Below, in pieces: positions 1 to 9,200 of a stretch of 13,886 nt of DNA. Source of the stretch: Clostridia bacterium (GTDB taxonomy: Bacteria > Bacillota > Clostridia > TANB77 > CAG-508); contig CAAGKN010000011.1 in assembly GCA_900770415.1 (NCBI GenBank), positions 1-13,886 on the forward strand, read 5' to 3'. The translations under genes and the position numbers were made by a program. The notes below the pieces were generated by a model. It made no database searches. It saw only the letters and a program-made list of their open reading frames with translations, and was not told where the DNA came from. Within the stretch, counting starts at the first letter, position 1; every line of letters begins with the position of its first letter.

Positions 1-1692
1 GCAGGAAATGATGGAACAGAAGCAAAAACAATAAAAATAGAAGATGAAGCACCAGAAGGAACAACTTTAAAAGAAATTAAAACAGCAGGAGGAAACAAAG
101 TAGGCGAAAAAGGTGTTGTATGGGAAAATATAACATTGAATCCAGGAGAAAGTAAAACATTTGAATTTACTGTAACAGTAAATAATTTATCAGAAAAAGA
201 GTATGGAACAACAATAAAAAATACAGCAAAAGTAGATGGGGAAGATACCAACGAAGTAATAAATCATGTAGTAAAACCACATATTACAGCGGAAAAAGTA
301 AGCAATCCAAAAACAGGTTCTACAGTAAAGTACGGAGATATTATTACTTATACAATTAAAGTAAAAAATGACGGAACAGAGACAAAAACAGTGGATATTA
401 CGGATAATATACCATTAAATACAGAATTCGATAGTGTTCAAGATGAAGGTATTACAATAACAAATAATGGAAAAGTTACAGGAGTAAAATGGACTAAAAC
501 AATTCCAGCAAACACAACAACACCTATAACAGTAAGCTTTAAAGTAAAAGTAACAGGAAATGTAGCACAAAAAATTGAAAATACAGCAATAGTAGATAAT
601 GAAGAAACAAACAAGACAGAACACGAAATAGTGAAAGATATAAAAATAACTACAAAAAGTTATACAGGAAAAAATGTTATACTTGTATTAGATCTATCAT
701 CTTCAATGTTGGATAAGACATCAAATGGGAAAACAAGATTAGAAGTATTAAAGAAAGAAGCAAATAAATTTATTGATAACATTTTAGTAAACACAAATAA
801 TACAATTACTTTAATAACATTTAATTATGACAGCTATGATAATGCAATAAAAAATTCACAAGAACTTGATAGAAGATATAAAACAACATATGAAGCAAAT
901 CTAAGAAGCTTAAATAGAGCATTCGTAGGAACAACGGTACAAAAACGTAATAGTAATAATGCCATAGACTTAAAGAACATAATAAATTCAATTTCATTAA
1001 AAAGAGCATTACTTACAAATATACAAGTGGCAATGAGAACAACATTAGAAGAAGTAAATAAATTATCAAAAGACTCAAGCAGAGAAACTGTAGTTGTATT
1101 TATAGGTGATGGAGCCCCATCATGTACTTCATATGAAGATACAAGTAAACCTGGTGATAATGGAACATATTATGGATTTGACACACAAACAAATACAGAA
1201 AAAGCAATTAACAATTATGCAAATAAGATAAAAACAAAAGCGAAGATTTATACAGTGGGATTTGAGCTTCAAGGAGAGGACGCATGGAAACAGAAAATTT
1301 CAAATCGTATTATAGCTAAAATGTCAAATGATAATGGAACTGAAAGTAATAACTATCATTTTTTAGCAACAGCTAATGATTTAAGTAAAAAATTATCACA
1401 AATTGGTGAAGCTCTTGGAGAAACAAAAACAATAAACTTAACAACAAATAATGTTGGAGAAGTAAATGAGAAATTACCTAAAAATACAAAGTTAAAAATA
1501 GATGAAAAAAGGCCAGTAATATTGAATATAGATTCAGAACAAAGAAGTTTTAAGACAATTAATGAAATACAAGATTATTTCAATTCAACTGGAAGACTAA
1601 AATATGATACTACAAAAATTGAATTTATAATATATGCAACAAAATTTAACCCAGAAAGCAAAATTTCGTTATCATACTATTATACAAAATAA
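1..1692 (+). CDS. Surface protein with DUF11-like repeats and a VWA domain, 5' end missing
   Basis: The frame is open from base 1, so the gene begins upstream of the window; a TTG at 136 lies inside the frame and is not a plausible start. About 563 codons are visible. The first ~210 residues hold two similar beta-rich repeats of DUF11/isopeptide type, each with an NDGTE motif and a NTA-VD ending near residues 74-79 and 194-199. A von Willebrand A domain follows: MIDAS residues DLSSS (about residues 231-235), a Thr in LLTN (about 339) and the Asp of GDG (about 370). Such proteins are secreted and act in adhesion or ligand binding. The C-terminus ends in SLSYYYTK with no LPxTG motif, hydrophobic stretch or basic tail, so anchoring is unexplained; it may lie in the missing N-terminal part. 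The internal LPKNT is not in a sorting context. The family is clear; the ligand is unknown. Confidence 0.88.
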   Translation, partial: AGNDGTEAKTIKIEDEAPEGTTLKEIKTAGGNKVGEKGVVWENITLNPGESKTFEFTVTVNNLSEKEYGTTIKNTAKVDGEDTNEVINHVVKPHITAEKVSNPKTGSTVKYGDIITYTIKVKNDGTETKTVDITDNIPLNTEFDSVQDEGITITNNGKVTGVKWTKTIPANTTTPITVSFKVKVTGNVAQKIENTAIVDNEETNKTEHEIVKDIKITTKSYTGKNVILVLDLSSSMLDKTSNGKTRLEVLKKEANKFIDNILVNTNNTITLITFNYDSYDNAIKNSQELDRRYKTTYEANLRSLNRAFVGTTVQKRNSNNAIDLKNIINSISLKRALLTNIQVAMRTTLEEVNKLSKDSSRETVVVFIGDGAPSCTSYEDTSKPGDNGTYYGFDTQTNTEKAINNYANKIKTKAKIYTVGFELQGEDAWKQKISNRIIAKMSNDNGTESNNYHFLATANDLSKKLSQIGEALGETKTINLTTNNVGEVNEKLPKNTKLKIDEKRPVILNIDSEQRSFKTINEIQDYFNSTGRLKYDTTKIEFIIYATKFNPESKISLSYYYTK

Positions 1693-1696
1693 AACT

Positions 1697-1727
1697 AAAA
1701 GCAAGGAATTCGAATTCCTTGCTTTTT
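1697..1727 (+). terminator. Rho-independent terminator after the surface protein gene
   Basis: A perfect 30-nt palindrome spans 1697-1726, with its centre between 1711 and 1712 (arm AAAAGCAAGGAATTC). It ends in five T residues and lies 5 bases after the stop codon. With A-runs on one side and T-runs on the other it could stop transcription from either direction. It separates the surface protein from pyrH. Confidence 0.85.
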
Positions 1728-1839
1728 ATATATACAGAGGGGTTGTATTAAATAAATATTAACACATTATAATATAATTATAACACAGTTTACATAAATA
1801 TGCAAATTCCAATTTATTCAAAAAAATTAAAAAAACACT

Positions 1840-1868
1840 TTCTTTTATATAAGTATATATGATAGAAT
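1840..1868 (+). promoter_or_regulatory. Possible sigma-A promoter for pyrH-frr
   Basis: An extended -10 of the form TG-A-TAGAAT lies at 1860-1868, about 30 bases before the pyrH start. The -35 at 17-bp spacing (TTCTTT, 1840-1845) is weak, so the call rests mainly on the extended -10. The same ATATGATAGAATA string recurs before uppS (3238-3250), which supports a functional element. The remaining gap between the terminator and this promoter (about 1728-1839) is AT-rich and I see nothing else in it. Confidence 0.45.
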
Positions 1869-1897
1869 AATAACGAAAATTTAAAGGAGTGTGTTTT

Positions 1898-2605
1898 ATG
1901 AAAGACATAGCATATAAAAGAATACTATTAAAGCTAAGTGGAGAAGCTTTAGCAGGAGAAAGAAAAAATGGAGTAGATGCAGAAACTTTAGGAAAAATAT
2001 GTGACAAAATAAAAGAAATAGTAGATATGGGAGTAGAAGTATCAATAGTAGTTGGAGGAGGAAACTTCTGGAGAGGAAGATATGGACATCAAATGGAAAG
2101 AACAACATCAGATTATATGGGTATGCTTGCAACAACAATTAACGGTTTAGCTCTTCAGGATGCATTAGAAGCAAGGGGAATATATACAAGACTTCAAACT
2201 GCAATTGAAATGAGAGAGATAGCAGAGCCATATATAAAAAGAAAAGCAATAAAACATTTAGAAAGAGGAAGAGTAGTAATATTTTCTTGTGGTACTGGAA
2301 ATCCATATTTTTCAACAGATACAGGAGCAGCTTTAAGAGCAGCAGAAACAGATTCAGAAGTAATATTACTTGCAAAAACAATTGATGGAGTATATTCAGC
2401 TGATCCAAAAGAAGACCCAAATGCAGTAAAATATGACGAAATATCTTATTTAGATATATTAAATCAAGATTTAAAAGTTATGGACTCAACAGCAACATCA
2501 CTTTGCAAAGATAATCATATACCATTAGTAGTATTTGGAATAGATGACCCAGAGAATATAGTTAGAATTATTAAAGGCGAGAAAATCGGTACATTAGTAA
2601 AATAA
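1898..2605 (+). CDS. pyrH: UMP kinase
   Basis: PyrH phosphorylates UMP to UDP with ATP in the cytoplasm, the entry step to UTP and CTP. The 235-residue product has the usual length and belongs to the amino-acid-kinase fold. Visible marks are LKLSGEAL near residues 11-18 (phosphate binding), VVGGGNFWRG near 50-59, the MGMLATTINGLALQDALE helix region near 71-88, and CGTGNPYFSTDTGAALRA near 130-147, typical of the UMP-kinase active site. The ATG at 1898 is preferred over an in-frame GTG at 1889 because AAAGGAG (1883-1889) sits 8 bases before it and overlaps that GTG. frr follows after 31 bases, so they are probably cotranscribed. The usual upstream rpsB-tsf pair is absent here. Confidence 0.97.
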   Translation: MKDIAYKRILLKLSGEALAGERKNGVDAETLGKICDKIKEIVDMGVEVSIVVGGGNFWRGRYGHQMERTTSDYMGMLATTINGLALQDALEARGIYTRLQTAIEMREIAEPYIKRKAIKHLERGRVVIFSCGTGNPYFSTDTGAALRAAETDSEVILLAKTIDGVYSADPKEDPNAVKYDEISYLDILNQDLKVMDSTATSLCKDNHIPLVVFGIDDPENIVRIIKGEKIGTLVK

Positions 2606-2636
2606 ATTAAAAACAAATAATAAAGGAGAGAATTTT

Positions 2637-3185
2637 ATGGAATTAAATCATATTGAAGAAAAAATGAATAAAACAATTAGTGTTTTACAAGAAGACTTTT
2701 CAGAAGTAAGAGCAGGTAGAGCAAATCCTGCAATATTAAATAAAATAAAAGTAGACTACTATGGAACACCAACACCCATTAATCAAGTAGCAGGAATTTC
2801 AGTTCCAGAAGCAAGATTAATAGTAATACAACCATGGGATATGAGCTTGTTAAAAGAAATAGAAAAAGAAATATTAAAAGCAGAAATAGGAATAAATCCA
2901 AATAATGATGGAAAAGTTATTCGTTTAGCTTTTCCAGAACTAAATGAAGAAAGAAGAAAAGAACTAGTAAAAGAAGTTAAAAAAATGGCTGAAGACTCAA
3001 AAGTATCAATCCGTTCAATAAGAAGAGAAGCTATGGATGAAGCAAAAAAATTACAAAAAGATAATGAAATGACAGAAGATGAACTAAAAGGAGCCGAAGA
3101 CAAGATACAAAAATTAACAGACAACAAAACAGCAGAAATAGATAAAATATTATCAGAAAAAGAAAAAGAAATAATGAGTGTATAA
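2637..3185 (+). CDS. frr: Ribosome recycling factor
   Basis: RRF works with EF-G and IF3 to split the post-termination ribosome. The 182-residue protein is close to the usual ~185. Family marks in order are RAGRANPAIL (about residues 26-35), VDYYGTPTPINQVA (about 39-52), the IQPWD motif (about 64-68) and the charged helical part with RKELVKEVKK and RRKA-like SIRSIRREA (about 121-129). The start is well fixed by AAAGGAG at 2622-2628, 8 bases before ATG. It directly follows pyrH and is followed within a few bases by a strong terminator, so pyrH-frr looks like a two-gene unit. Confidence 0.97.
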   Translation: MELNHIEEKMNKTISVLQEDFSEVRAGRANPAILNKIKVDYYGTPTPINQVAGISVPEARLIVIQPWDMSLLKEIEKEILKAEIGINPNNDGKVIRLAFPELNEERRKELVKEVKKMAEDSKVSIRSIRREAMDEAKKLQKDNEMTEDELKGAEDKIQKLTDNKTAEIDKILSEKEKEIMSV

Positions 3186-3190
3186 GAAAA

Positions 3191-3232
3191 AAAGCTTTTT
3201 GAAAATATTTTCAAAAAGCTTTCATTTTTTTT
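3191..3232 (+). terminator. Rho-independent terminator after frr
   Basis: A perfect 32-nt palindrome at 3191-3222 (arm AAAGCTTTTTGAAAAT) is followed by CA and eight T residues (3225-3232). The stem is AU-rich but long. The T-run overlaps the presumed promoter of uppS. Confidence 0.8.
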
Positions 3233-3249
3233 ATATAATATGATAGAAT
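3221..3249 (+). promoter_or_regulatory. Possible sigma-A promoter for uppS onward
   Basis: An extended -10, TG-A-TAGAAT, lies at 3241-3249, 34 bases before the uppS ATG. At 17-bp spacing the -35 is a weak TTCATT (3221-3226). An overlapping TATAAT at 3234-3239 is an alternative. The element matches the one before pyrH in its ATATGATAGAATA string. It sits just after a terminator, where a new promoter is needed. Confidence 0.45.
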
Positions 3250-3283
3250 AGTATAAATTAAAAAGATATAAAGGAGCAATAAT

Positions 3284-4009
3284 ATGGAAAATATAGATAT
3301 AGATAAAGAAAATTTACCAAAGCACATAGCGATAATAATGGATGGAAACAGAAGATGGGCAAAAGATAGAGGCCTTACAACAAGAGATGGGCATAAGGCA
3401 GGAGCACAAGCATTAGAAGATATATCAAAATTTTGTAACAAAATAGGAATAAAATACTTAACAGTATATGCGTTTTCAACAGAAAATTGGAAAAGAAGCA
3501 AAAAAGAAGTATCTGCATTGATGGCAATACTTAGAATGCGAGTGGATGCATTTATAAAAGAAAAAGATAAACAAAATATACGAATCAAAGTAATAGGAGA
3601 TATAAAAGGATTAACAAAAAGCTTGCAAAAATCAATAGAAAAAGCTATAGAAATAACAAAAAACAATACAGGACTAACCTTAAATATAGCATTTAATTAT
3701 GGAGGAAGGCCAGAGCTTGTTAGAGCTACAAAAATAATTGCAGAAAAAGTAAAAAATAATGAAATAAATATAGAAGATATAAATGAACAATTAATTTCAG
3801 ATAACTTATATACAGCAGGACAGCCAGACCCAGACTTACTTATAAGAACAAGTAAAGAGCTAAGAACAAGCAATTTTTTACCATGGCAATTAGTATATAC
3901 AGAATTTTATTTTCCAGACAAACATTGGCCAGAATTTGGGGAAGAAGACTTGTTAGAAGCAATACGTGTATATCAAAAAAGAAACAGAAGGTTTGGAGGA
4001 AGACCATAG
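3284..4009 (+). CDS. uppS: Undecaprenyl diphosphate synthase (cis-prenyltransferase)
   Basis: UppS adds isopentenyl units in cis to farnesyl diphosphate, making the C55 carrier lipid for peptidoglycan and other wall polymers. The 241 residues fit the family. The catalytic Asp is D20 in IIMDGNRRWAK. YAFSTENWKR (about residues 65-74) is the conserved substrate-binding segment, and LIRTSKELRTSNFLPWQ (about 189-205) is the C-terminal signature; the family usually has RTSGE here, so RTSKE is a small deviation. AAAGGAG (3270-3276) lies 7 bases before the ATG. cdsA follows after 71 bases that contain nothing I recognise. Both make envelope lipids and sit together in many Firmicutes. Confidence 0.96.
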   Translation: MENIDIDKENLPKHIAIIMDGNRRWAKDRGLTTRDGHKAGAQALEDISKFCNKIGIKYLTVYAFSTENWKRSKKEVSALMAILRMRVDAFIKEKDKQNIRIKVIGDIKGLTKSLQKSIEKAIEITKNNTGLTLNIAFNYGGRPELVRATKIIAEKVKNNEINIEDINEQLISDNLYTAGQPDPDLLIRTSKELRTSNFLPWQLVYTEFYFPDKHWPEFGEEDLLEAIRVYQKRNRRFGGRP

Positions 4010-4080
4010 TCTATTAATACAAGCAATGTGGATGAACAACATCACTGACCAAAAAAATAAAATAGTGAAAGGAAAAAAAT

Positions 4081-4885
4081 ATGAAATTAAAAAGAGTTTT
4101 AAGTGGAGTAATAGGTTTCCCGATTGTTGCATTAATTTTTATATATGGGAATAAATATATAATAGATGCATTTATAGGAATAATATCAATTATAGCAATG
4201 TATGAATACTTGAACTGTTTAAGTGTGGATTATAAACCAGTAAAATGGGTAGCATATATACCATGTTTATTAATTCCATTTTTACATGTAATTCCGAAAG
4301 AATATTTACTAACTACTATTGCAGTTTCAATATCACTAATAGTGGCATTGCTTTTTATGAAAGTGATTGCAAGTAACATGAAAACCAGTATAAGTGATAT
4401 AGCAGTAACACTTTTCGGAATATGCTATATAACAGTTTTCTTATCATTTATATCAATGCTATATGGTATGGAAAATGGAAAATACTTAATTTGGTTTATT
4501 CTAATTTCTGCTTGGGGAACAGACACATTTGCATATCTTGTTGGAGTAAAATTTGGAAAACATAAATTCAGTAAAATAAGTCCTAAAAAATCAAAAGAAG
4601 GATGCGTACGGTGGAACAATTGGTGCTGTGTTGATTTCACTAATATACACCCTTTGCATAAACAAATTTGGCGGACTATCAATTTCATATTTATATATAG
4701 GATTAATAACAGCAGTGCTTAGCGTTTTAAGCCAAATAGGAGACTTGTCAGCATCTACATTAAAAAGAACAGAAGGAATAAAAGACTTTGGAAATCTAAT
4801 ACCAGGACATGGTGGGATTTTAGATAGAATAGATAGCATAATATTCATAGCACCATTTGCATATTTCTTGTTGAATTTATTATAG
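4081..4885 (+). CDS. cdsA: Phosphatidate cytidylyltransferase (CDP-diglyceride synthase), +1 frameshift at a CGG codon
   Basis: CdsA makes CDP-diacylglycerol from CTP and phosphatidic acid in the membrane, the precursor of bacterial phospholipids. The product is highly hydrophobic with several membrane segments. The first frame gives AWGTDTFAYLVG and FGKHKFSKISPKKSKEG (about residues 142-174), then breaks at the CGG at 4609-4611 and would stop at 4722. Skipping C4609 continues as GGTIGA and reaches the full family signature, S-TLKR----KD-G--IPGHGG-LDR-D, near the C-terminus. The combined protein is 267 residues, the usual length, and the junction matches the family pattern EG-x-x-GG. A GAAAGGA ribosome binding site lies just before ATG 4081. 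Read without the shift it would lack the signature and be inactive. Identity is certain; whether the shift is recoding, an error or decay is open. Confidence 0.93.
4609..4611 (+). other. +1 frameshift site at zero-frame CGG in cdsA
   Basis: The zero frame reads GGA TGC GTA CGG TGG. Skipping C4609 gives GTA GGT GGA ACA, that is V-G-G-T, which restores the family pattern SPKK--EG--GG-IG. The restored residue is Gly177. There is no homopolymer at the site. Confidence 0.85.
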
Positions 4886-4922
4886 AGATAAATTCCAATT
4901 TTCATAAAAAAGGAGGAATAAA

Positions 4923-6188
4923 TTGGTTTCATTTTTAATAAGTGCAATAAAAATAATATTCCTATTAGGATTTTTAATATTTATACACGAAAGTGGACAC
5001 TTTTTAGTAGCAAAAGCGTGTAAAATAAAAGTAAAAGAATTTGCAATAGGATTTGGCCCAACAATTTGGAAAAAGCAGGGCAAAGAAACAAAATATGCAT
5101 TAAGACTTATACCACTTGGTGGATTTGTAAATATGTTAGGTGAAGAAGAACGTTCTAATGAAGAAGGTTCTTTTAGTACGGCAAGTATTCCAAAAAGAAT
5201 AGCAGTAGTTTTAGCTGGTGGGGCCGTTAATATAATATTTGGCCTATTAGTTTACTTTATATTAGTATCTTGTAATGGAAACTATATATCAAATGTAGTA
5301 GATTCAATACTTTCTAATTACTCTGCACAAGAAGTCGGAATAGAACAAAATGACAAGATTTTAAAGATTAATGGCAAAAAAATAAGATTGAGAAGTGACA
5401 TAGATGAAGCTTTGCAAAAATCAAATGGAAATGAAATTTTAGTAACAATTAAAAGAAATGATGAAATAAAAGAAATAAAAGTAATTCCAACAAAAGAAGA
5501 AACAAAAAGTATTGGAATATATTTAGAAGCAAAAGAAGAAAATTTATCTTCTAGTATAAAAGGAGTATATTCAGGAAGCTCAGCAGAAAAAGCAGGTTTA
5601 CAAGCAGAAGATAAAATATTAAAAATAGATGGAATAGAATGTAAAGATGACCCATACAAAGTGATAGAACTAATATCTTCAAGTACAAACGAAAAAATAT
5701 TAGTAGAAGTAGAAAGAAATAGTCAAATAAAAGAATTTGAAATTGAGCCACAAGTTAAAGAAACATATAAACTAGGAATAGTATTTAAGGTAGCAGAAAA
5801 CACACTTGCAAACAATATATATTATGGCTTTTGGGATACGACAGACTTCTCTGTTTCAATAATAGATAATTTAAAAATGCTATTTAAAGGAGAAGTAAAA
5901 GCAGACCAATTAATGGGACCAGTAGGAATATCAGAAGCAGTATCTAAAACAGACGGAATAGTAGAATTTATATATATGTTAGCACTTGTATCACTATCAT
6001 TAGGAGTAACAAACTTGCTTCCATTCCCACCACTAGACGGAGGAAAAATTGTTATTTTAATAATAGAAGCAATAAGAAGAAAACCAATGAAAGAAAATAT
6101 AGAAATAGGAATACAAATGGCAGGATTTTGTATACTTATAGGATTATCAATATTTGTAACATATAATGACATGTTAAGGATTTTTTAG
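4923..6188 (+). CDS. rseP: Site-2 intramembrane zinc metalloprotease, RseP/RasP family
   Basis: This family cleaves transmembrane segments of anti-sigma factors and remnant signal peptides inside the membrane. The zinc motif HESGH is at residues 22-26 within the first membrane segment. The second zinc motif, LLPFPPLDGG, has its Asp at residue 372 in a C-terminal segment. Between them lie two consecutive PDZ-like regions (about residues 115-185 and 190-260), the second with the clearer GSSAEKAGLQ-DKIL-IDG pattern; many Gram-positive members have one, so this is to be checked. The 421-residue length is normal. The start is a TTG at 4923, fixed by AGGAGG at 4911-4916, 6 bases before it; no ATG is placed as well. 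It follows cdsA by 37 bases, where dxr often sits in Clostridia, so dxr appears lost from the cluster. Confidence 0.95.
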   Translation: MVSFLISAIKIIFLLGFLIFIHESGHFLVAKACKIKVKEFAIGFGPTIWKKQGKETKYALRLIPLGGFVNMLGEEERSNEEGSFSTASIPKRIAVVLAGGAVNIIFGLLVYFILVSCNGNYISNVVDSILSNYSAQEVGIEQNDKILKINGKKIRLRSDIDEALQKSNGNEILVTIKRNDEIKEIKVIPTKEETKSIGIYLEAKEENLSSSIKGVYSGSSAEKAGLQAEDKILKIDGIECKDDPYKVIELISSSTNEKILVEVERNSQIKEFEIEPQVKETYKLGIVFKVAENTLANNIYYGFWDTTDFSVSIIDNLKMLFKGEVKADQLMGPVGISEAVSKTDGIVEFIYMLALVSLSLGVTNLLPFPPLDGGKIVILIIEAIRRKPMKENIEIGIQMAGFCILIGLSIFVTYNDMLRIF

Positions 6189-6206
6189 GAATTATAAAAT
6201 AGGAAA

Positions 6207-6237
6207 GTAGGGGTCGCACTCTTGGGCGACCCACAAT
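6207..6237 (+). repeat. Dispersed palindromic repeat (REP-like), copy 1
   Basis: GGGTCGC (6211-6217) pairs with GCGACCC (6226-6232) around an 8-base loop. The 31-base unit matches the reverse complement of 13722-13752 at 29 of 31 positions. It is far richer in G+C than its surroundings and lies between rseP and polC, just before the polC ribosome binding site. It has no T-run, so it is not a typical terminator. Confidence 0.75.
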
Positions 6238-6266
6238 CATATAAAACAGGAGAGGAAGAATACGGA

Positions 6267-9200
6267 ATGCCAAACACACTAAAAGACGTTTTTAAAGATT
6301 ATAAAGGACAAGGAAATATATTAGAAACACAAATAGAAAACATAAATCTATTCAAAAAAAGTAAAAAAATAGAAATAAAACTATCAACAGAAAAACAAGT
6401 AAAAATTCAAGAAATATCAAGCTTTGAGGAATATTTAAAAACAAGATTTCAAATACAAAAAGTAGAACTTTATATCGAAATGAGGGAAAAAGGGGGCAGA
6501 CCCCTTTTTCACCAACAGCTTGCAAATGACTGGAAAGACATAATTGGCTACATTTCTAAAAAGTTTCCATTAACAAAAGCCATTTTAAATACTAGCACAG
6601 TTGAAGTGGAAGATAATAAGGTAATTGTTGATTTAAAAACAAAAAGTGCAGATTTTTTACATTCTTATGAGATAGACAAAGAGATAGAACAAGTAGTAAA
6701 CAATTTATATGGTGTAAAATGTAAAGTAATATACAAAGAGAATGTTACAGAAGAGACAATAAAAAAACAAGAAGAATACTTGGAAAATTTACAAAAAGAA
6801 GCATGCCAAGATTTAATTAATGAAATAAGTATGCAAGAAGAAATGGTAGTAGAAAATGTTCCAGAGCCAGAAGAAGAGGAGCAAGAAGAAAAGACTCCAT
6901 TAATTTTTGGAAGAACAGACAAAATAAAAGAACAAATAGTAAAAATTGAAGACTTAACATCAGACTATGGAAGAGTTGCAATAGAAGGAAAAGTAATTAG
7001 TACAGATGCAAGAGAACTAAAAAATGGAAAAACACTTGCTATGTTTAATATATATGATGGAACAAGTACAATAACTTGTAAATCATTCGTAGAAGCCGAA
7101 AAAGCACCAACTGTTTTGCAAAGATTAAAAGAAGCAAAAAGATTAAAAATATCTGGGAATGCACAATATGATAACTTTGCTAAAGAACTAGGAGTAATTG
7201 CAAATATAATTATAGAAATGCCAGATATAGAAGTTATTAGAAGAAAAGATAATGCAAAAGAAAAAAGAGTTGAATTGCATTTACATACTCAAATGAGCCA
7301 AATGGATGGAGTAAGTAGTGCAACAGATTTAATAAAAAGGGCAAGTAATTGGGGAATGAAATCAATTGCAATTACAGACCACGGAGTTGTACAAGCTTTC
7401 CCAGAGGCAAAAAAAGCAGCAGATAAATATGGAATAAAAGTAGTATATGGAGTTGAGGCATATCTTGTTCCAGATGACAATGCAGTTGACTTATCAAATG
7501 GAATGGATAATGAATATATAGTTCTAGATATAGAAACAACAGGGCTTTCTTTTAGGACAGAAAAGATAACAGAAATTGGTGCAGTAAGAGTAAAAGATGG
7601 AGAAATTGTAGATACATTTGAATGCTTTGTAAATCCAGAAATACCAATTCCGCAAAAAATAGTAGAGATAACACATATTACAGACGACATGGTAAAAGAT
7701 GCAGAAACAATAGATAAGGTTATGCCTAAATTTCTAGAATTTATAGGAGATTTAAAGCTAGTTGCACACAATGCAGATTTTGACGTTGGATTTTTAAAAT
7801 ACAATGCAGAAGAACTAGGGCTTACAATGGATAACGAATACATAGATAGTTTAGCATTATCTAGACAATTATTTCCAGATTTTAAAAAACATAAATTAGG
7901 AATAATTGCAGAAAAGCTAGGCATTAAAGTAGAAAATGCACATAGAGCTTTAGATGATGTAAAAACATTAGTAAAAGTATTTTTAAAAATGCTAGAAGTG
8001 CAAGCAGAGGAACCAAAAAAAGGTAGAGGTAAGAAAAAAGAAGAGAAGAAAGAACTATACAAAACACTTCCTTCATACCATGCAATAATACTTGTAAAAA
8101 ATCTTAAAGGTTTAAGAAATTTATATGAATTAATATCTGTTTCACATTTAAATTATTTTTACAAAAAACCACGTATTTTAACTAGCGTATTAGAAAAGTA
8201 TAAAGAAGGTTTAATACTAGGAAGTGCCTGCGAACAAGGAGAATTATATAGAGCGATTGTTGCAGGAAAATCAGAAGAAGAAATAGAAAGAATTGCAAAA
8301 AGATATGACTATTTAGAAATACAACCACTAGGAAACAATGAATTTATGCTAAGGAACGGAACAGTTGGAAGTAAAGAAGAATTACAAGACATAAATAGAA
8401 AAATAGTTGAATTAGGTGATAAACTTGGCAAAAAAACTGTTGCAACATGTGATGTTCACTTCTTAGACCCAGAAGACGAAATATATAGAAGAATTTTAAT
8501 GGCAGGACAAGGCTTTTCTGATGCAGATGAACAAGCTCCATTATATCTAAGAACAACAGAAGAAATGCTAAAAGAATTTGAATACTTAGGCAGAGAAAAA
8601 GCATACGAAGTTGTTGTTACAAATACAAACTATATTTCAGATTTGTGTGAAGAAATAAGCCCAATATCACCAGAAAAATGTCCACCAGTATTAGAAAATG
8701 CAGAAAGAGATATTCAAGATATTTGTACAAGCAAAGCAAAAGAACTATACGGAGATCCACTTCCACAAGTAGTACAAGATAGATTAAAAAGAGAACTAGA
8801 CTCAATTATAAAAAATGGATTCTCAACATTATATATAATTGCTCAAAGGCTAGTTTGGAAATCAAATGAAGATGGATATTTGGTAGGTTCCAGAGGATCT
8901 GTTGGCTCTTCGTTTGTTGCAAATATGCTTGGAATTACAGAAGTAAACTCACTTCCACCACATTATAGATGTCCAAACTGCAAATATTCAGACTTTACTG
9001 ATTATGGAATAAAAAACGGAGTCGATTTACCAGATAAAATATGTCCTAAATGTGGAGCAAAACTATTTAAAGATGGAATGGATATACCATTTGAAACATT
9101 CTTGGGATTTAATGGAGATAAAGAGCCTGATATAGACTTAAACTTCTCTGGAGAATATCAATCAAAAATACATAGATATGCAGAAGTAATATTTGGAAAA

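Noticed and set aside
136..138. TTG at 136 as start of the surface protein
   Set aside because: The frame is open to base 1 and the upstream residues continue the same repeat domain.
1478..1492. LPKNT as a sortase sorting signal
   Set aside because: It lies about 70 residues from the C-terminus, within a folded region, and no hydrophobic segment or basic tail follows it.
1743..1773. TTGTAT and TATAAT as a pyrH promoter
   Set aside because: The spacer is 19 bases and the site is over 120 bases from the gene in AT-rich sequence where TATAAT arises by chance; the extended -10 at 1860 is better placed.
3966..4154. 62-residue frame bridging uppS and cdsA
   Set aside because: It overlaps both genes in another frame, has no ribosome binding site and no recognisable content.
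7289..8062. Long antisense open frame (257 codons) within polC
   Set aside because: It mirrors the codon bias of polC, is rich in Ser/Phe/Ile as antisense of AT-rich genes usually is, and has no ribosome binding site or domain. Other antisense frames in the window were rejected for the same reasons.
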